Source: Eubacteriaceae bacterium (GTDB taxonomy: Bacteria; Bacillota; Clostridia; Eubacteriales; Eubacteriaceae). Taken from it: a stretch of DNA of 42,740 nucleotides. Both the position numbers and the translations under genes were made by a program. The notes under the pieces were generated by a model. It saw only the letters and a list, made by a program, of their open reading frames with translations. It made no database searches and was not told the DNA's origin. Below are positions 1 to 8,555 of this stretch, piece by piece. Positions within the stretch are counted from its first letter, which is position 1, and the number at the start of each line of letters is the position of its first letter. The DNA lies in the NCBI GenBank assembly GCA_030156895.1, contig JASGLP010000026.1, positions 1-42,740 of the forward strand, given 5' to 3'.

Positions 1-505
1 TCGGATTTTTTCGATGGCTTGCTTTGCTGTACCCTTTTTTAAACACCTCATTTCTGAAATATTTTTATTTTACCTATTGACTTTTATTAGCTGGTCTTAA
101 ACACTGATTTATTTTGATCATTGCTTTTTTAAATGTGTACTTAAATGGCAACTTTTCTGATTAATAAATAAAAAGTCCATGACTGATTATTTATCAACCA
201 TAGACTTCATTGTCTGGGTAATCGCTATTAAATACCTTTAAACGATAAAAAGACGCCACTAAATAACTTAGTGACGTCTTTGTCGTTAATTTATCAAAAT
301 TTTATCTTAAATAAACACCAGTGTCAATTTTTTTCGGTTTCACATGGCGATACTGTGTATTTCATTAGTTTCATTTCAAGGTTTTTTTAACAGGATTTTC
401 GTTTAATTATAAAATTTTAAGAGGCTTCTCACCATCTATTCACCTAATTGTCGATTTTAATGAACATTAGAAAGTTTTTTTCTTCCTGTTCAACATTTAA
501 TCAGC
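1..505. other. Intergenic region at left edge
   Basis: AT-rich stretch without a convincing gene. It holds two hairpins, an imperfect one near 171-208 (AAGTCCATG against CATAGACTT) and a strong one at 241-287 listed separately. At the extreme edge the minus strand could encode the first residues of a gene (ATG at 51, MRCLKKGTAKQAIEKIR), but no good ribosome site precedes it. Otherwise nothing is seen. Confidence 0.6.
241..287. terminator. Long hairpin, probable bidirectional terminator
   Basis: The arms AAGACGCCACTAA and TTAGTGACGTCTT pair with one bulge around an ATAAC loop. Flanking AACGA and TCGTT extend the symmetry. The minus strand has a TTTTT tail and the plus strand a weaker TTTG tail. 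It isolates the regulator gene at 588 from whatever lies to the left. Confidence 0.6.
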
Positions 506-534
506 TTGACAAGCAATCGTATTATGTATACAAT
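506..534 (+). promoter_or_regulatory. Sigma-A promoter of the XRE regulator operon
   Basis: TTGACA at 506-511, a 17-base spacer and TACAAT at 529-534 match the vegetative consensus in 11 of 12 positions. The predicted start is near 541, giving a short leader before the AGGAGG ribosome site at 572-577. Confidence 0.8.
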
Positions 535-587
535 GTTCATAAATTCAGCGGATTACTGATGTTTCGTTAGCAGGAGGCGTTTTTTAA

Positions 588-1295
588 ATGGAGTCAATTT
601 CACTATATGTCGGGAAGAAAATCAAATTCTACCGTAAACAACTGCACTTATCGATTGCACAATTATCTGAGCGAATTAATAAGAGCAAATCAACTGTATC
701 TAAATATGAAAATGGTCAAATAGCCATGGATCTGGAAACACTGTATGAGATTTCCCAGGCACTGAATGTGAATATTCAACAATTAATTGATATTCAGTCA
801 AGTGTCCCGGCACCAGTAATGGCGTCTAATATGCCGTTCGGTGGCAATCGACAGATGCACCTCTACTTTTATGACGGTCGAAAACGTCGGATTGTTAAAT
901 CCTTTCTGACAATTCTTCCAGACCCCGTTACTGATACTCTTGTCTGCCATTTTTATATGGATATCCCATCTTTTGATAATTATGAAAAATGTTCTTTCTA
1001 TTATCTTGGTCATGTTGAAAACTACGATCTTGTGACATATGTTCACCTTGTTAATCAGGCCAATCCCATTGAACAAATGCGCTTTTGCATCGTCAATTCG
1101 CTTCATTATCATTCCAGCTATTGGGGTTTGATGTTCGGAATTTCCTATCGGCCAATCGCTCCCTTCACATTAAAATTTTTAATGTCGGCAACCCCACTTG
1201 AACCAGAAGAATTAACAAAAGAAAATTTATTAATGACCGCTGATGAGATCAAAACAATCAAGTCACTTAATATGTTTATTTTGGACACCATGTAA
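588..1295 (+). CDS. XRE-family transcriptional regulator
   Basis: A 235-residue DNA-binding protein. Residues about 8-62 form a classic Cro/CI-type helix-turn-helix (LSIAQLSERINKSKSTVSKYE). The remaining 170 residues form a C-terminal domain I do not recognise, probably for sensing or dimerisation. AGGAGG at 572-577 sits 10 bases before the ATG and a strong promoter lies upstream. It is followed at 57 bases by the corrinoid-reactivation-like gene and then a phosphopantetheinyl transferase, so it may control these or itself. The family assignment is firm for the N-terminus; the ligand and targets are unknown. Confidence 0.85.
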   Translation: MESISLYVGKKIKFYRKQLHLSIAQLSERINKSKSTVSKYENGQIAMDLETLYEISQALNVNIQQLIDIQSSVPAPVMASNMPFGGNRQMHLYFYDGRKRRIVKSFLTILPDPVTDTLVCHFYMDIPSFDNYEKCSFYYLGHVENYDLVTYVHLVNQANPIEQMRFCIVNSLHYHSSYWGLMFGISYRPIAPFTLKFLMSATPLEPEELTKENLLMTADEIKTIKSLNMFILDTM

Positions 1296-1352
1296 TGAAT
1301 ATCTATCAAAAAATAGATTTAACATTAACCAGTAAAATAGAAAGGACACGCC

Positions 1353-2051
1353 ATGTTAAATAAACCCCGTCAACGAGTAACCATTCCATTTTCAGAACTA
1401 ACCGAAGTCGATTCCTTTTTTAAACGTCATACCAACATCGATATAACAGATATTCCCGCAAAATATGGTAATGATATTCTGGAAAGTCGTGATTTAATGA
1501 TGGCATCTCTATCCATTGAAGCACTCTATCAACTTTTTGAAATTAAAGATCTTTCTGATAATGGTGTCATGGTCGCAGCTGACACCAATTTTTCCGGTAA
1601 AATGGCACCCAAAATTCTCAAAGATGCCAGCCATTGTTTTTGTTTTGTCGCCTCAATCAAAGGTTTTGACCAGCAAATTGAGACACTTGATGGCAGCATG
1701 AAAAAATATTTTTACGATATTTGAGGAACCTCATTCATTGAAAATGCAAGTCTATGGTTAAAACAAAAAATAGGTCAGGAACTGGAAGCTGACGGTTTTT
1801 ATCCTTCACCATTCTGGAATCCCGGCCAACATCAGTTTGAACTGCTCAATCAAAGACCAATATTTAAACTCTTATCCCCTTCTGATATTGGGCTTGAACT
1901 AACGTCACATTTGAAAATGATTCCTGTGAAAAGTGTTTCCGGCATTATGGGGGTTTTTGATCATAACGATTTTACACCGTTGATCCCCTGTGATTTTTGT
2001 AAACTGGGTAAAAGCTGTCCAGCCAGTAAGTCCGGCTGTTCAAATGCCTGA
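1353..2051 (+). pseudogene. MetH-activation-like (corrinoid reactivation) protein, interrupted by in-frame TGA
   Basis: One reading frame runs from ATG 1353 to TGA 2049-2051, about 232 codons, but contains TGA at 1722-1724. The frame stays open on both sides. The part after the stop keeps the signatures of the vitamin-B12-dependent methionine synthase activation-domain family, for example IGLELTSHLKMIPVKSVSGI, and a C-terminal cysteine cluster (CDFCKLGKSC). Such stand-alone proteins are linked to reactivation or handling of corrinoid proteins in acetogens. The TGA falls just before the conserved GTSFIEN segment. Possibilities are a nonsense mutation, a sequencing error, or recoding such as selenocysteine; I see no convincing SECIS. 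The ribosome site is GAAAGGACACGCC, similar to that of the next gene, suggesting a shared operon with the XRE regulator. Confidence 0.7.
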
Positions 2052-2077
2052 TACAAATAAATTGAAAGGTCACGCGA

Positions 2078-2833
2078 ATGGAAAACACCATTACTCATGA
2101 TTCTCCTTTTAAAACTAAAAAAAGCCTTCTGTCAATCAGTAAAATGGAAAACGGCACAAGTCAGAATTATCACTATGATTCTGACTTGTGCCACGTACTT
2201 TTACTAAAATCCACTCCATTTCAAAACGATTTTATCTTTAGCCACTGTTATGAACTTTTACCAGCCATCAGACAAGAAAAAATTAAGCGATTGCGTGATC
2301 GCAATGATCAAAATACTTGTCTGGCCGCCGGCCTTTTACTGCATCATATCTTGTCTATTCATGGCTATTGTGAAGCAGATCTTTCTTACAACCTATATGG
2401 AAAAGGATATCTTGAAAATACACCATCATTCCATGTAAACCTTTCACACAGTTCTGACCTGGCTGTTTGTGCATCCTTCACTTCTGAAGTTGGGGTAGAT
2501 GTTGAAAAGCTTGAATCAGCCGATCTGGAAATCGCCAAACACTACTTTACTCACTTTGAAGCGGTTCAGGTTCTCAATGCGCAAAATCCGGAAAGAGAAT
2601 TTTACCACCACTGGGTTCTAAAAGAAAGTTATCTGAAAGCAAAGGGACTCGGTTTAAATATGGCTTTAGACAAATTTGAAATCCGCACTGAAGTAATCCC
2701 CAAAGCCTTTGAGAACCATCAGAAAATGCCTTATTCATTTGATTTTAAAGAATTTGAAAACTACTTTCTGGCAGTTTGCATCCAAGGGCCTCTCCCCTCT
2801 ATTTCATACTACGAAACATCTATTCGTCTTTAA
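2078..2833 (+). CDS. 4'-phosphopantetheinyl transferase, Sfp type
   Basis: This 251-residue enzyme transfers phosphopantetheine from CoA to a serine of carrier proteins. The diagnostic motifs are present: VGVDVEKL (magnesium-binding Asp and Glu, around residue 138) and WVLKESYLKAKGLGL (the W..KE...K..G.G motif, around residue 180). The length fits the Sfp/EntD group rather than the 120-residue AcpS group. No polyketide or peptide synthetase lies in the window, so its carrier protein is unknown. It follows the interrupted corrinoid-reactivation-like gene by 26 bases and ends 30 bases before the convergent antiporter gene, with no obvious terminator between them. Confidence 0.9.
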   Translation: MENTITHDSPFKTKKSLLSISKMENGTSQNYHYDSDLCHVLLLKSTPFQNDFIFSHCYELLPAIRQEKIKRLRDRNDQNTCLAAGLLLHHILSIHGYCEADLSYNLYGKGYLENTPSFHVNLSHSSDLAVCASFTSEVGVDVEKLESADLEIAKHYFTHFEAVQVLNAQNPEREFYHHWVLKESYLKAKGLGLNMALDKFEIRTEVIPKAFENHQKMPYSFDFKEFENYFLAVCIQGPLPSISYYETSIRL

Positions 2834-2863
2834 AAGCCTACATCTTTAGATCCAGACTTTTTA

Positions 2864-4072
2864 TCATTGATGCACCTGACCAGCGACTTTCTTGTCGGGC
2901 AATACAATTTCCCCGGCTTTTACCAGGGATTGCTTCGCAACGACCGGTCCAATTAAGGAATAAATAAAGGTAGAACATAAAACGATCACCTGAATCTGAT
3001 TGGCATAGTCCGGAACAACTTGCGATGCGGCGACTATCAGTCCCAGTGCCACACCAGCCTGGGGCATTAATGTCGGACCTAAATAGCGACAGGTATTTTG
3101 ATCCTGTCCAGTTAGTCGGCCACCAAGATAGGCTCCAGCAATTTTACCCAATACTCTCGCCACCACGTAAATAATTCCGATCAGTCCGATACTGGAAAGC
3201 GCTGATACCTGAAATCCCGCTCCGGACACGACGAAGAATAACATAAAAACCGGCGGTGTGAAATCTTCAGTAATTTTTACCAGCTGGTCGATCTGTGCCC
3301 GATAAATATTTGCCATGGTTGCACCTAAAGCCATACATGAGAGCAGTGCTGAACCGTTTAGAAAGTCGGACGTCCAATAAGCCAGTAAAATCGAAGCAAT
3401 AGAAATACATAATTGATTAGAAGGCTTTTTAAACCATCTGAAAATCAGTTTCATTAAAAAGCCTGCCACGACGCCAATTATCAAAGAAATGGCTAATTCA
3501 TAGACTGGCGTTAAAATCGATATAAAAAGACTTCCCGACTGATTTGACGACATCATATTAACAAGGGTTGAGGCAAATCCAAATGCAATCAGGGCAACTG
3601 CGTCGTCTACTGCCACCACGCTCATCAACATTGATGTCAGGGGCCCTTTAGCCCGATACTGTTTAATAACCATAATGGTTTGAGCTGGTGCAGTCGCTGC
3701 GGCAATGGCACCTAGCATGATGGCCAGTTTTTTATCGAAGCCGAATAGCACAACTGTTATTATAACAAACACCACTGCCGTTAATGCCTCAAAAATTGCA
3801 ATAATAATTGGTGCCGCTCCAACCTTTTTAAAATAATTAAAATCGAATTGACTTCCCACCGAAAAAGCGATAAAACCCAAAGCGATATCCGATATTACGC
3901 CAAAACCTTCAACCATATAAGAAGGAATCAGATTAAAAAAGGATGGACCTAGAATCAGTCCAGCAACAAGATAACCCGTTACATTGGGCATTTTAAAGAA
4001 TTTGGCGATCCGCCCAAAAAGAATTCCTGCAAACAGCATCAGAAAAACCTCAAAAATAATATTACTCTGCAA
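2864..4072 (-). CDS. CPA2-family cation/proton antiporter
   Basis: A 402-residue integral membrane protein of the monovalent cation:proton antiporter-2 (Kef/NapA-like) family. It has about 11-12 hydrophobic segments and family features such as MPNVTGYLVAGLILGPS near the N-terminus and the VVAVDDAVALIAFG core with paired Asp residues. It lacks the C-terminal TrkA-N/RCK domain of KefB/KefC. It starts at TTG 4072 with AAGGAG upstream, and the PII-like gene before it overlaps by 11 bases, so the two are translationally coupled. The overlap suggests that the PII-like protein replaces RCK regulation. The transported ion (sodium or potassium) cannot be told from sequence alone. Confidence 0.88.
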   Translation of the reverse strand: MQSNIIFEVFLMLFAGILFGRIAKFFKMPNVTGYLVAGLILGPSFFNLIPSYMVEGFGVISDIALGFIAFSVGSQFDFNYFKKVGAAPIIIAIFEALTAVVFVIITVVLFGFDKKLAIMLGAIAAATAPAQTIMVIKQYRAKGPLTSMLMSVVAVDDAVALIAFGFASTLVNMMSSNQSGSLFISILTPVYELAISLIIGVVAGFLMKLIFRWFKKPSNQLCISIASILLAYWTSDFLNGSALLSCMALGATMANIYRAQIDQLVKITEDFTPPVFMLFFVVSGAGFQVSALSSIGLIGIIYVVARVLGKIAGAYLGGRLTGQDQNTCRYLGPTLMPQAGVALGLIVAASQVVPDYANQIQVIVLCSTFIYSLIGPVVAKQSLVKAGEIVLPDKKVAGQVHQ

Positions 4073-4415
4073 AACAGGAAACTCCTTTCACGAAATCTAG
4101 GGGAACAGTAAAAACAATACCTGAATCAGGTGTATCTAGGGGCGCAATAATTTCCTCGATAACCTCTACAACCTGTTGAACCTGTTCTTTCTGAACAATC
4201 ATAAACACAACATTACTTTTAACCCGATCCGGATTTAAAAATTCTCTCAGCGAGCTGAGAAACTGAATTTCATCATTATCGTGTCGGCTGTTTAAGTAAC
4301 GTGCCATGCCCGTCGCTTCCAGCACGGTTGCACCACATAGATTTCTACTGCTGAGTTCCGTTAAAAAGTCATCCAATTTGTCCGTTTGGCTAAGGACATA
4401 AAAAAGCAACTTCAT
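4062..4415 (-). CDS. PII-like signalling protein
   Basis: A protein of about 117 residues with the ferredoxin-like fold pattern of PII/GlnB relatives (beta strand MKLLFYVL, then VVFMIVQKEQVQQVVEVIEE, then a terminal strand). It lacks the canonical T-loop tyrosine motif of GlnB, so it belongs to the broad PII-like group. The start at 4415 is preferred because GGAGG lies six bases before it; ATG 4421 is too close to the ribosome site. Its 3' end overlaps the antiporter start by 11 bases. PII-like proteins often control the adjacent transporter by binding nucleotides, so it probably gates the antiporter. That role is inference from context. Confidence 0.75.
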   Translation of the reverse strand: MKLLFYVLSQTDKLDDFLTELSSRNLCGATVLEATGMARYLNSRHDNDEIQFLSSLREFLNPDRVKSNVVFMIVQKEQVQQVVEVIEEIIAPLDTPDSGIVFTVPLDFVKGVSCFAE

Positions 4416-4561
4416 CTCCATCCTCCTTTATTTTTTTACGCTTATAAATATTATCGCCTTTCAATCGAAAATAAGAAAAATGGTAACTGTCATCAATGCA
4501 TTATTAGAGATTTAAAAGCAGATTTATAATCGTCAATATTAATTTTAACACAAAAAAAAAT

Positions 4562-4592
4562 AAAAAAAAGCAACTGCTGAAATTTTTCAGCT
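4562..4592 (-). terminator. Rho-independent terminator after radC
   Basis: Read on the minus strand, GCTGAAAAATTTCAGC is followed by AGTTGC and a run of eight T. It lies about 30 bases after the radC stop. The stem is short, hence moderate confidence. Confidence 0.55.
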
Positions 4593-4622
4593 CGATTACT
4601 TTTTCAGGAATTTACAATAGCT

Positions 4623-5300
4623 TTATAAAACACCATTTTCAGCAAAACTGTAAAACTGGTTTTCTGCAACAATAATATGGTCAATTACGGCGATAGAAAT
4701 TGTTTCCATTGCCTTTTTTATCCGTTGGGTAACATTTAAATCCTCTTGCGAGGGACGAAGGCTGCCGCCAGGATGATTATGTGCCAGAATCACACTAACG
4801 GCCTGATAACGCAGCGCATTTTCGACAATATTTCGCGGATAAACCGGGGCTTCGTTAATCGTCCCCTCATGCAATAACAATGTATGATTGACGCGATTTT
4901 GGCTATCCAGACAAATCATGTAAAAGGCTTCATACAATTTTCCAGTAAAAAGCTTTGACGCATACTCACCCGCTGCTTTACTGCTGCCGATCACTACTTT
5001 ATCCTTGCCTTTACACATCTGATAGCGTTTCGTCAAATCTGGCAACATTGATAAAAGCAAGGCCGAATTTTGGGTTATCCCCTCTACTCGACAAAGATCA
5101 TTTACCGTTGCATCGAATACATTTGACAAAGAGCCAAAGTGATCAATCAGTTTATGGGCAATTTCGTTTGTGTCTTTTCTCGGTATGCTGTAAAACAATA
5201 AGAGTTCAAGAATCTGATACTCTTCAAAACCATCAAGGCCTTCAGAAATCGCGCGATCCTTTACACGTTGTCGATGTCCCGCATGCAGGTTTTTATCCAT
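4623..5300 (-). CDS. radC: RadC-like JAB/MPN-domain protein
   Basis: A protein of about 225 residues with the full RadC architecture: an N-terminal helix-hairpin-helix region (residues about 15-90) and a C-terminal JAB1/MPN metalloprotease-like domain carrying the zinc motif H-x-H with Ser and Asp (HNHPGGSLRPSQED). Despite the name, a role in DNA repair is not established for the family. ATG 5300 is chosen because it follows GGGAGGGTAT; the TTG 12 bases upstream is less likely. It is the last gene of a minus-strand run with the UroD-like methyltransferase and a 47-codon ORF, and is followed by a terminator. Confidence 0.9.
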   Translation of the reverse strand: MDKNLHAGHRQRVKDRAISEGLDGFEEYQILELLLFYSIPRKDTNEIAHKLIDHFGSLSNVFDATVNDLCRVEGITQNSALLLSMLPDLTKRYQMCKGKDKVVIGSSKAAGEYASKLFTGKLYEAFYMICLDSQNRVNHTLLLHEGTINEAPVYPRNIVENALRYQAVSVILAHNHPGGSLRPSQEDLNVTQRIKKAMETISIAVIDHIIVAENQFYSFAENGVL

Positions 5301-5323
5301 ATACCCTCCCAAAGTGGTTAAAG

Positions 5324-5467
5324 TCAGATCAGCAATGAAAATATAAATCCAAACAAAAACTCCTCTTTTTCTTCTCCAAGCATTTCCAATATGCCGCTTT
5401 CATCCTGATAAAAGGCCTTACTTTCTTTTATCCAGCTCTCTAAAATCTGATAAGTATCCGTTTCCAA
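5324..5467 (-). CDS. Small acidic ORF of 47 codons
   Basis: Starts at TTG 5467 with TAGGAG eight bases upstream and ends at TGA 5324-5326. It has many Glu residues and a hydrophobic tail (EEFLFGFIFSLLI). It fits neatly between the UroD-like gene (12-base gap) and radC (23-base gap), which argues for translation. I do not recognise the product. It could be a non-coding spacer; a conserved homologue between the same neighbours would decide. Confidence 0.4.
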   Translation of the reverse strand: METDTYQILESWIKESKAFYQDESGILEMLGEEKEEFLFGFIFSLLI

Positions 5468-5478
5468 TTGCTTAACTC

Positions 5479-6636
5479 CTAATATTTACCATTTTCTATT
5501 ATATACTGATGGACTGCTTTTAATTTCTCCAAATCCACTTCCTTTTTTCTAAGGATTACTTTTCCGGTTGAAAAAATGTATCCACCGCCTGGTGCGGCCA
5601 CATCAAGTATTTCTTTGGCGATATCAATACATTTGTCAAGGGGTTCGGACTTCAGCACACCGATCGGATAACTGCCTGCTATACAAATTGATTGACCCAA
5701 TTTTTCCTTTATCCTTTTTAAATCTCCACATTCAAAAAAGCCAATCACGTGACCATCGAAGGACTGGAGAAAATCATAAAACTTTGACCAATTGCCTTCC
5801 AAAAACAGACTAACTGGATGACCCGATTTTATGAATGCATCAACCATTTTTTTAAATGTCGGCCAGTAAAAACGTTCAAACTGCCGAGGATTTAAAAATG
5901 GCGGCATATGAAGTGGAATAAAAATCCCCGGTGCATCAAAAAAGCCACCTTTCACACCTGCTTTTCCCCAGTGAATCATTAATGGCAGCAAGGCTTCGCA
6001 TGCAGCTTCTACCTGTTCCGGTCGGCGATGCATATCAGTTACAATGCCTGTTAGCCCTCTCAGCTGATCTGCCAAGAAATCAAAGGGGCTTTCTATCATC
6101 GTATCTGATATAATAGGAAGGCCGCAAGCTTCCATACAATACTGATCGATATTATTCAATTCTCTGGTATTTTCTTTATAAGCCATTATTCCCTTGGTCA
6201 AATTTATAAGATCATCTTTTCCATTAACAGAAAAAGTCTGATAAATCCGTGGTAATATTTTTTCGATCAGCGTTTTCATGGGATTTTTTATAAAATCTTC
6301 ATAGTCCGTATCAAACATTCCCTGAACATCATAGTACTGCATAAAACCATCTCTATTCTGCCGGAAATTTTTGGCACCTAAAGATGAATACATTCTCGGA
6401 TACCTGAAAAATGTTGCTGCTGCACCATCAACCATCATTTCCCGGTAATAAAAAGGAATTGTCTGACGTAGTGTCTGGAAATCTAAGGTGTCCGTTTTCA
6501 GATCATGACCCGCGTATTCGAAAGTAACTTCAGGACCATTTAAAGAAAACACTGGAACACGATCCGGCACTTGCAGCTGAACTGCCTGTTGCAATCTTTT
6601 TTGTCGTAAATTAAATTCTCTTTTAACATCGTCCAT
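5479..6636 (-). CDS. UroD-family (uroporphyrinogen decarboxylase-like) methyltransferase
   Basis: A 385-residue protein of the uroporphyrinogen decarboxylase superfamily. In acetogens and methanogens most members are not heme enzymes but corrinoid-dependent methyltransferases (MtaA/MtbA/VdmB-like) moving methyl groups between a substrate or corrinoid protein and a cofactor. Features seen are the N-terminal segment RVPVFSLNGPEVTFEYAG, a mid region VKGGFFDAPGIFIPLHMPPF, and the C-terminal GGGYIFSTGK loop typical of the barrel. No cognate corrinoid protein gene is adjacent, so the substrate is unknown. The barrel family is clear; the precise reaction is inference. Confidence 0.82.
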   Translation of the reverse strand: MDDVKREFNLRQKRLQQAVQLQVPDRVPVFSLNGPEVTFEYAGHDLKTDTLDFQTLRQTIPFYYREMMVDGAAATFFRYPRMYSSLGAKNFRQNRDGFMQYYDVQGMFDTDYEDFIKNPMKTLIEKILPRIYQTFSVNGKDDLINLTKGIMAYKENTRELNNIDQYCMEACGLPIISDTMIESPFDFLADQLRGLTGIVTDMHRRPEQVEAACEALLPLMIHWGKAGVKGGFFDAPGIFIPLHMPPFLNPRQFERFYWPTFKKMVDAFIKSGHPVSLFLEGNWSKFYDFLQSFDGHVIGFFECGDLKRIKEKLGQSICIAGSYPIGVLKSEPLDKCIDIAKEILDVAAPGGGYIFSTGKVILRKKEVDLEKLKAVHQYIIENGKY

Positions 6637-7182
6637 ACTAGATACCTTCTATTTTTATTGCCTGTAATTAAATTAGCATTTTCCGAATTAAAAGTCAATA
6701 TGATTATGCATTAGCATTTAATATTAATAAATCTTTACACAAAAAAAACTAGTACCGATTTTACTTTCTTTACAATAAAATCGGTCTAGTCCAAAATCTG
6801 TTCGGCCATCCGTTTGGATACCTCCTATTGATTTCCCTCAAACAGTTAACGCTTTAATTAGATTCATATCTCCAGCCTGTTCTATTAAACACCGACCATT
6901 TAAACTTTCCTGGTAATTATTTACTCATCCTGTTTAACAACAGGCTTTCATTTAATTCCAAAATAGGGTTGTCTGATCTTTAATTTCCAAGCAATCTGTT
7001 TTCGAATTCAGATCCTTTTGATTGTTTCAGATGCTTTTAGCAACTTTAACAGCTACTACGTTCTAAACAATGTGATAATCTCTAATTTCTGTGCTTCCTG
7101 TTTGATTAAATATATTATATCACATTTAAGTAATTTGTAAAGCATTTTTTGAAAACGTTTTTATATTTACTATATGGATATT
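6637..7182. other. Intergenic region between the UroD-like gene and the tad-linked operon
   Basis: No gene is supported in these 546 bases. It contains the terminator listed next (6741-6791) and a short inverted repeat near 6928 (CCTGTTTAACAACAGG). The remainder is AT-rich without a recognisable RNA motif, and must include the promoter of the UroD-like gene. Confidence 0.6.
6741..6791 (-). terminator. Strong terminator of the tad-linked operon
   Basis: On the minus strand the arms ACTAGACCGATTTTA and TAAAATCGGTACTAGT pair around a 10-base loop and are followed by a run of eight T. It lies about 400 bases past the DivIVA-like gene, a long 3' untranslated region, and upstream of the UroD-like gene. 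Confidence 0.7.
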
Positions 7183-8190
7183 TTATTCATCAAATAGTCT
7201 TGTCGTGTCCTGATCAAAGTTTTGCAGAGATAACATCTCAAAGCTTTCGCTAGCGCTATTGCCACTATCGAACAAACTCTCTTGCTTCTGATTATTCCTG
7301 ATTTTTTCAAGGGCCAGTTCCAGATGTGCAACCATCTCTTCATTCATTCTTTGATGAGCATCCTGATATTTTTCCATATTTTGTCGTAAGTCTTTTACCT
7401 GCCTGCGGGCGGCTTTTTCGTTTTCTTCTGTCTGAGCCTTTAAAAGATCGTTCTCCGCCCGCAACTGCTCAATCGTTTTCTGCAACATCCCTACTTCTAA
7501 TTTATTTTTTTCTTCATTTTCCTGACACTTTGCTTTGAGCATAATATTTTCATCTTTTAGTCGTTCCAAAGTGATGATCAGTTCACCTTTTTCTTCGGCA
7601 ATTTCATTTTTCTCGCGAATTAATTGCTCTCTTTCAGTTTGCATAAAAACAGGCTGTTCAAAATTCCTTTCAAGCAGGTCAGGCTGGTTTTGGGCATACT
7701 CACTGACTTCTTTATTCAGGTCGTTAACCAGTGCTTTCAATTGCCCCAGCTGGGTCTTTAAATCACCATATTCTTCTTCATAATGCTGATAAGCTTTTAG
7801 TTTACGTCTCAACAAGACCAATTCTTCAAATTCTTCCGGATCTTTCTTTTGTTCAGATAATGAAAGCGTCAATCCTCTGTTATCAGATTCCAATAAGACA
7901 ATTCGACGTGACAGTTCTTCTTTTTCACTTTTCAACAGATTATACATTTCCCCATACTGGTCACGTTCCTGCTTAAGCATTTCTGTCATGGCGGCATATT
8001 CTTCCAGACGACTGTTAAAAGAAGCCTCAGCATTCTCCAGCTGTTCATTTAAAGTTCTGGTATAATCATTGACCTGTTTTTTATTATATCCACCAAACAC
8101 ACTGCTGCCAAAACGACTCGTTCGCTGTTTTGTCTGTTCGGACTGATCTCTTAATTCATTTAGTGTGATAGACTCCTCTTTATTTGCCAT
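7183..8190 (-). CDS. DivIVA-like coiled-coil protein
   Basis: A 335-residue protein. Around residues 24-60 it has the DivIVA/GpsB-like membrane-targeting pattern (SSVFGGYNKKQVNDYTRTLN), followed by about 230 residues of charged heptad repeats predicted to be coiled coil. DivIVA-type proteins mark curved membrane or division sites and recruit partners. It is the last gene of the minus-strand tad-linked cluster, 13 bases after the DUF192 gene. A role in placing the secretion/pilus machinery is possible but is only inference. It is intact, unlike most of the genes upstream. Confidence 0.75.
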   Translation of the reverse strand: MANKEESITLNELRDQSEQTKQRTSRFGSSVFGGYNKKQVNDYTRTLNEQLENAEASFNSRLEEYAAMTEMLKQERDQYGEMYNLLKSEKEELSRRIVLLESDNRGLTLSLSEQKKDPEEFEELVLLRRKLKAYQHYEEEYGDLKTQLGQLKALVNDLNKEVSEYAQNQPDLLERNFEQPVFMQTEREQLIREKNEIAEEKGELIITLERLKDENIMLKAKCQENEEKNKLEVGMLQKTIEQLRAENDLLKAQTEENEKAARRQVKDLRQNMEKYQDAHQRMNEEMVAHLELALEKIRNNQKQESLFDSGNSASESFEMLSLQNFDQDTTRLFDE

Positions 8191-8203
8191 ATTGCCCCCT
8201 TAT

Positions 8204-8545
8204 TTATACTTTCAACTTAAGTTTTTGTGATTGATTTTTCTGAAATTTTTTAAAGCTGCCCGCCTGTACTTCCAGCACCCATTTTGCCTCTTTAACGTAG
8301 GCACTTACTTTCCCCGGTTGCAGGCACTCTTCATAACTTAGCACCTGACCATCACTGCTCAAGAAAATGACATCAATAGGGTATTTCATACCAAACATAT
8401 GAACCTGTTTGCAATTTTCTAAAATCAGTCCCTGATTGTCATTTAAATATTTGCTGCCAAGCAGACCAAGCAGTCTTTTCATGAAAGAATCAGCCACTTT
8501 AATGTCATTGTATAAGCATATATCCTGATCGTATATCTCTGCCAT
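8204..8545 (-). CDS. DUF192 family protein
   Basis: A protein of about 113 residues with the DUF192 pattern: ADSFMKRLLGLLG near the N-terminus (the family's R..GLM-type segment), CKQVHMFGMKYPIDVIFLS in the middle, and a WVLEVQAGSFKK segment. The biochemical function of the family is not established. ATG 8545 is chosen; it follows GGTGAGGGTGG, which also holds the stop of the upstream fusion gene. DUF192 genes commonly travel with tad-like pilus clusters, as here. Confidence 0.8.
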   Translation of the reverse strand: MAEIYDQDICLYNDIKVADSFMKRLLGLLGSKYLNDNQGLILENCKQVHMFGMKYPIDVIFLSSDGQVLSYEECLQPGKVSAYVKEAKWVLEVQAGSFKKFQKNQSQKLKLKV

Positions 8546-8555
8546 TATACCACCC

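Noticed and set aside
1-51. Possible 5' end of a minus-strand gene (MRCLKKGTAKQAIEKIR)
   Set aside because: Only 17 codons before the window edge and no convincing ribosome site upstream of ATG 51.
798-1112. 104-codon minus-strand ORF inside the XRE gene
   Set aside because: No ribosome site, no homology pattern, and it is fully antisense to a clear gene.
1722-1770. Selenocysteine insertion element after the in-frame TGA
   Set aside because: Only weak short stems (CATT/AATG) are seen and the loop is too close to the TGA; the palindrome at the stop has a two-base loop.
5479-6636. Heme-pathway uroporphyrinogen decarboxylase HemE
   Set aside because: Lacks clear HemE context and motifs; in acetogens this superfamily is dominated by corrinoid-dependent methyltransferases.
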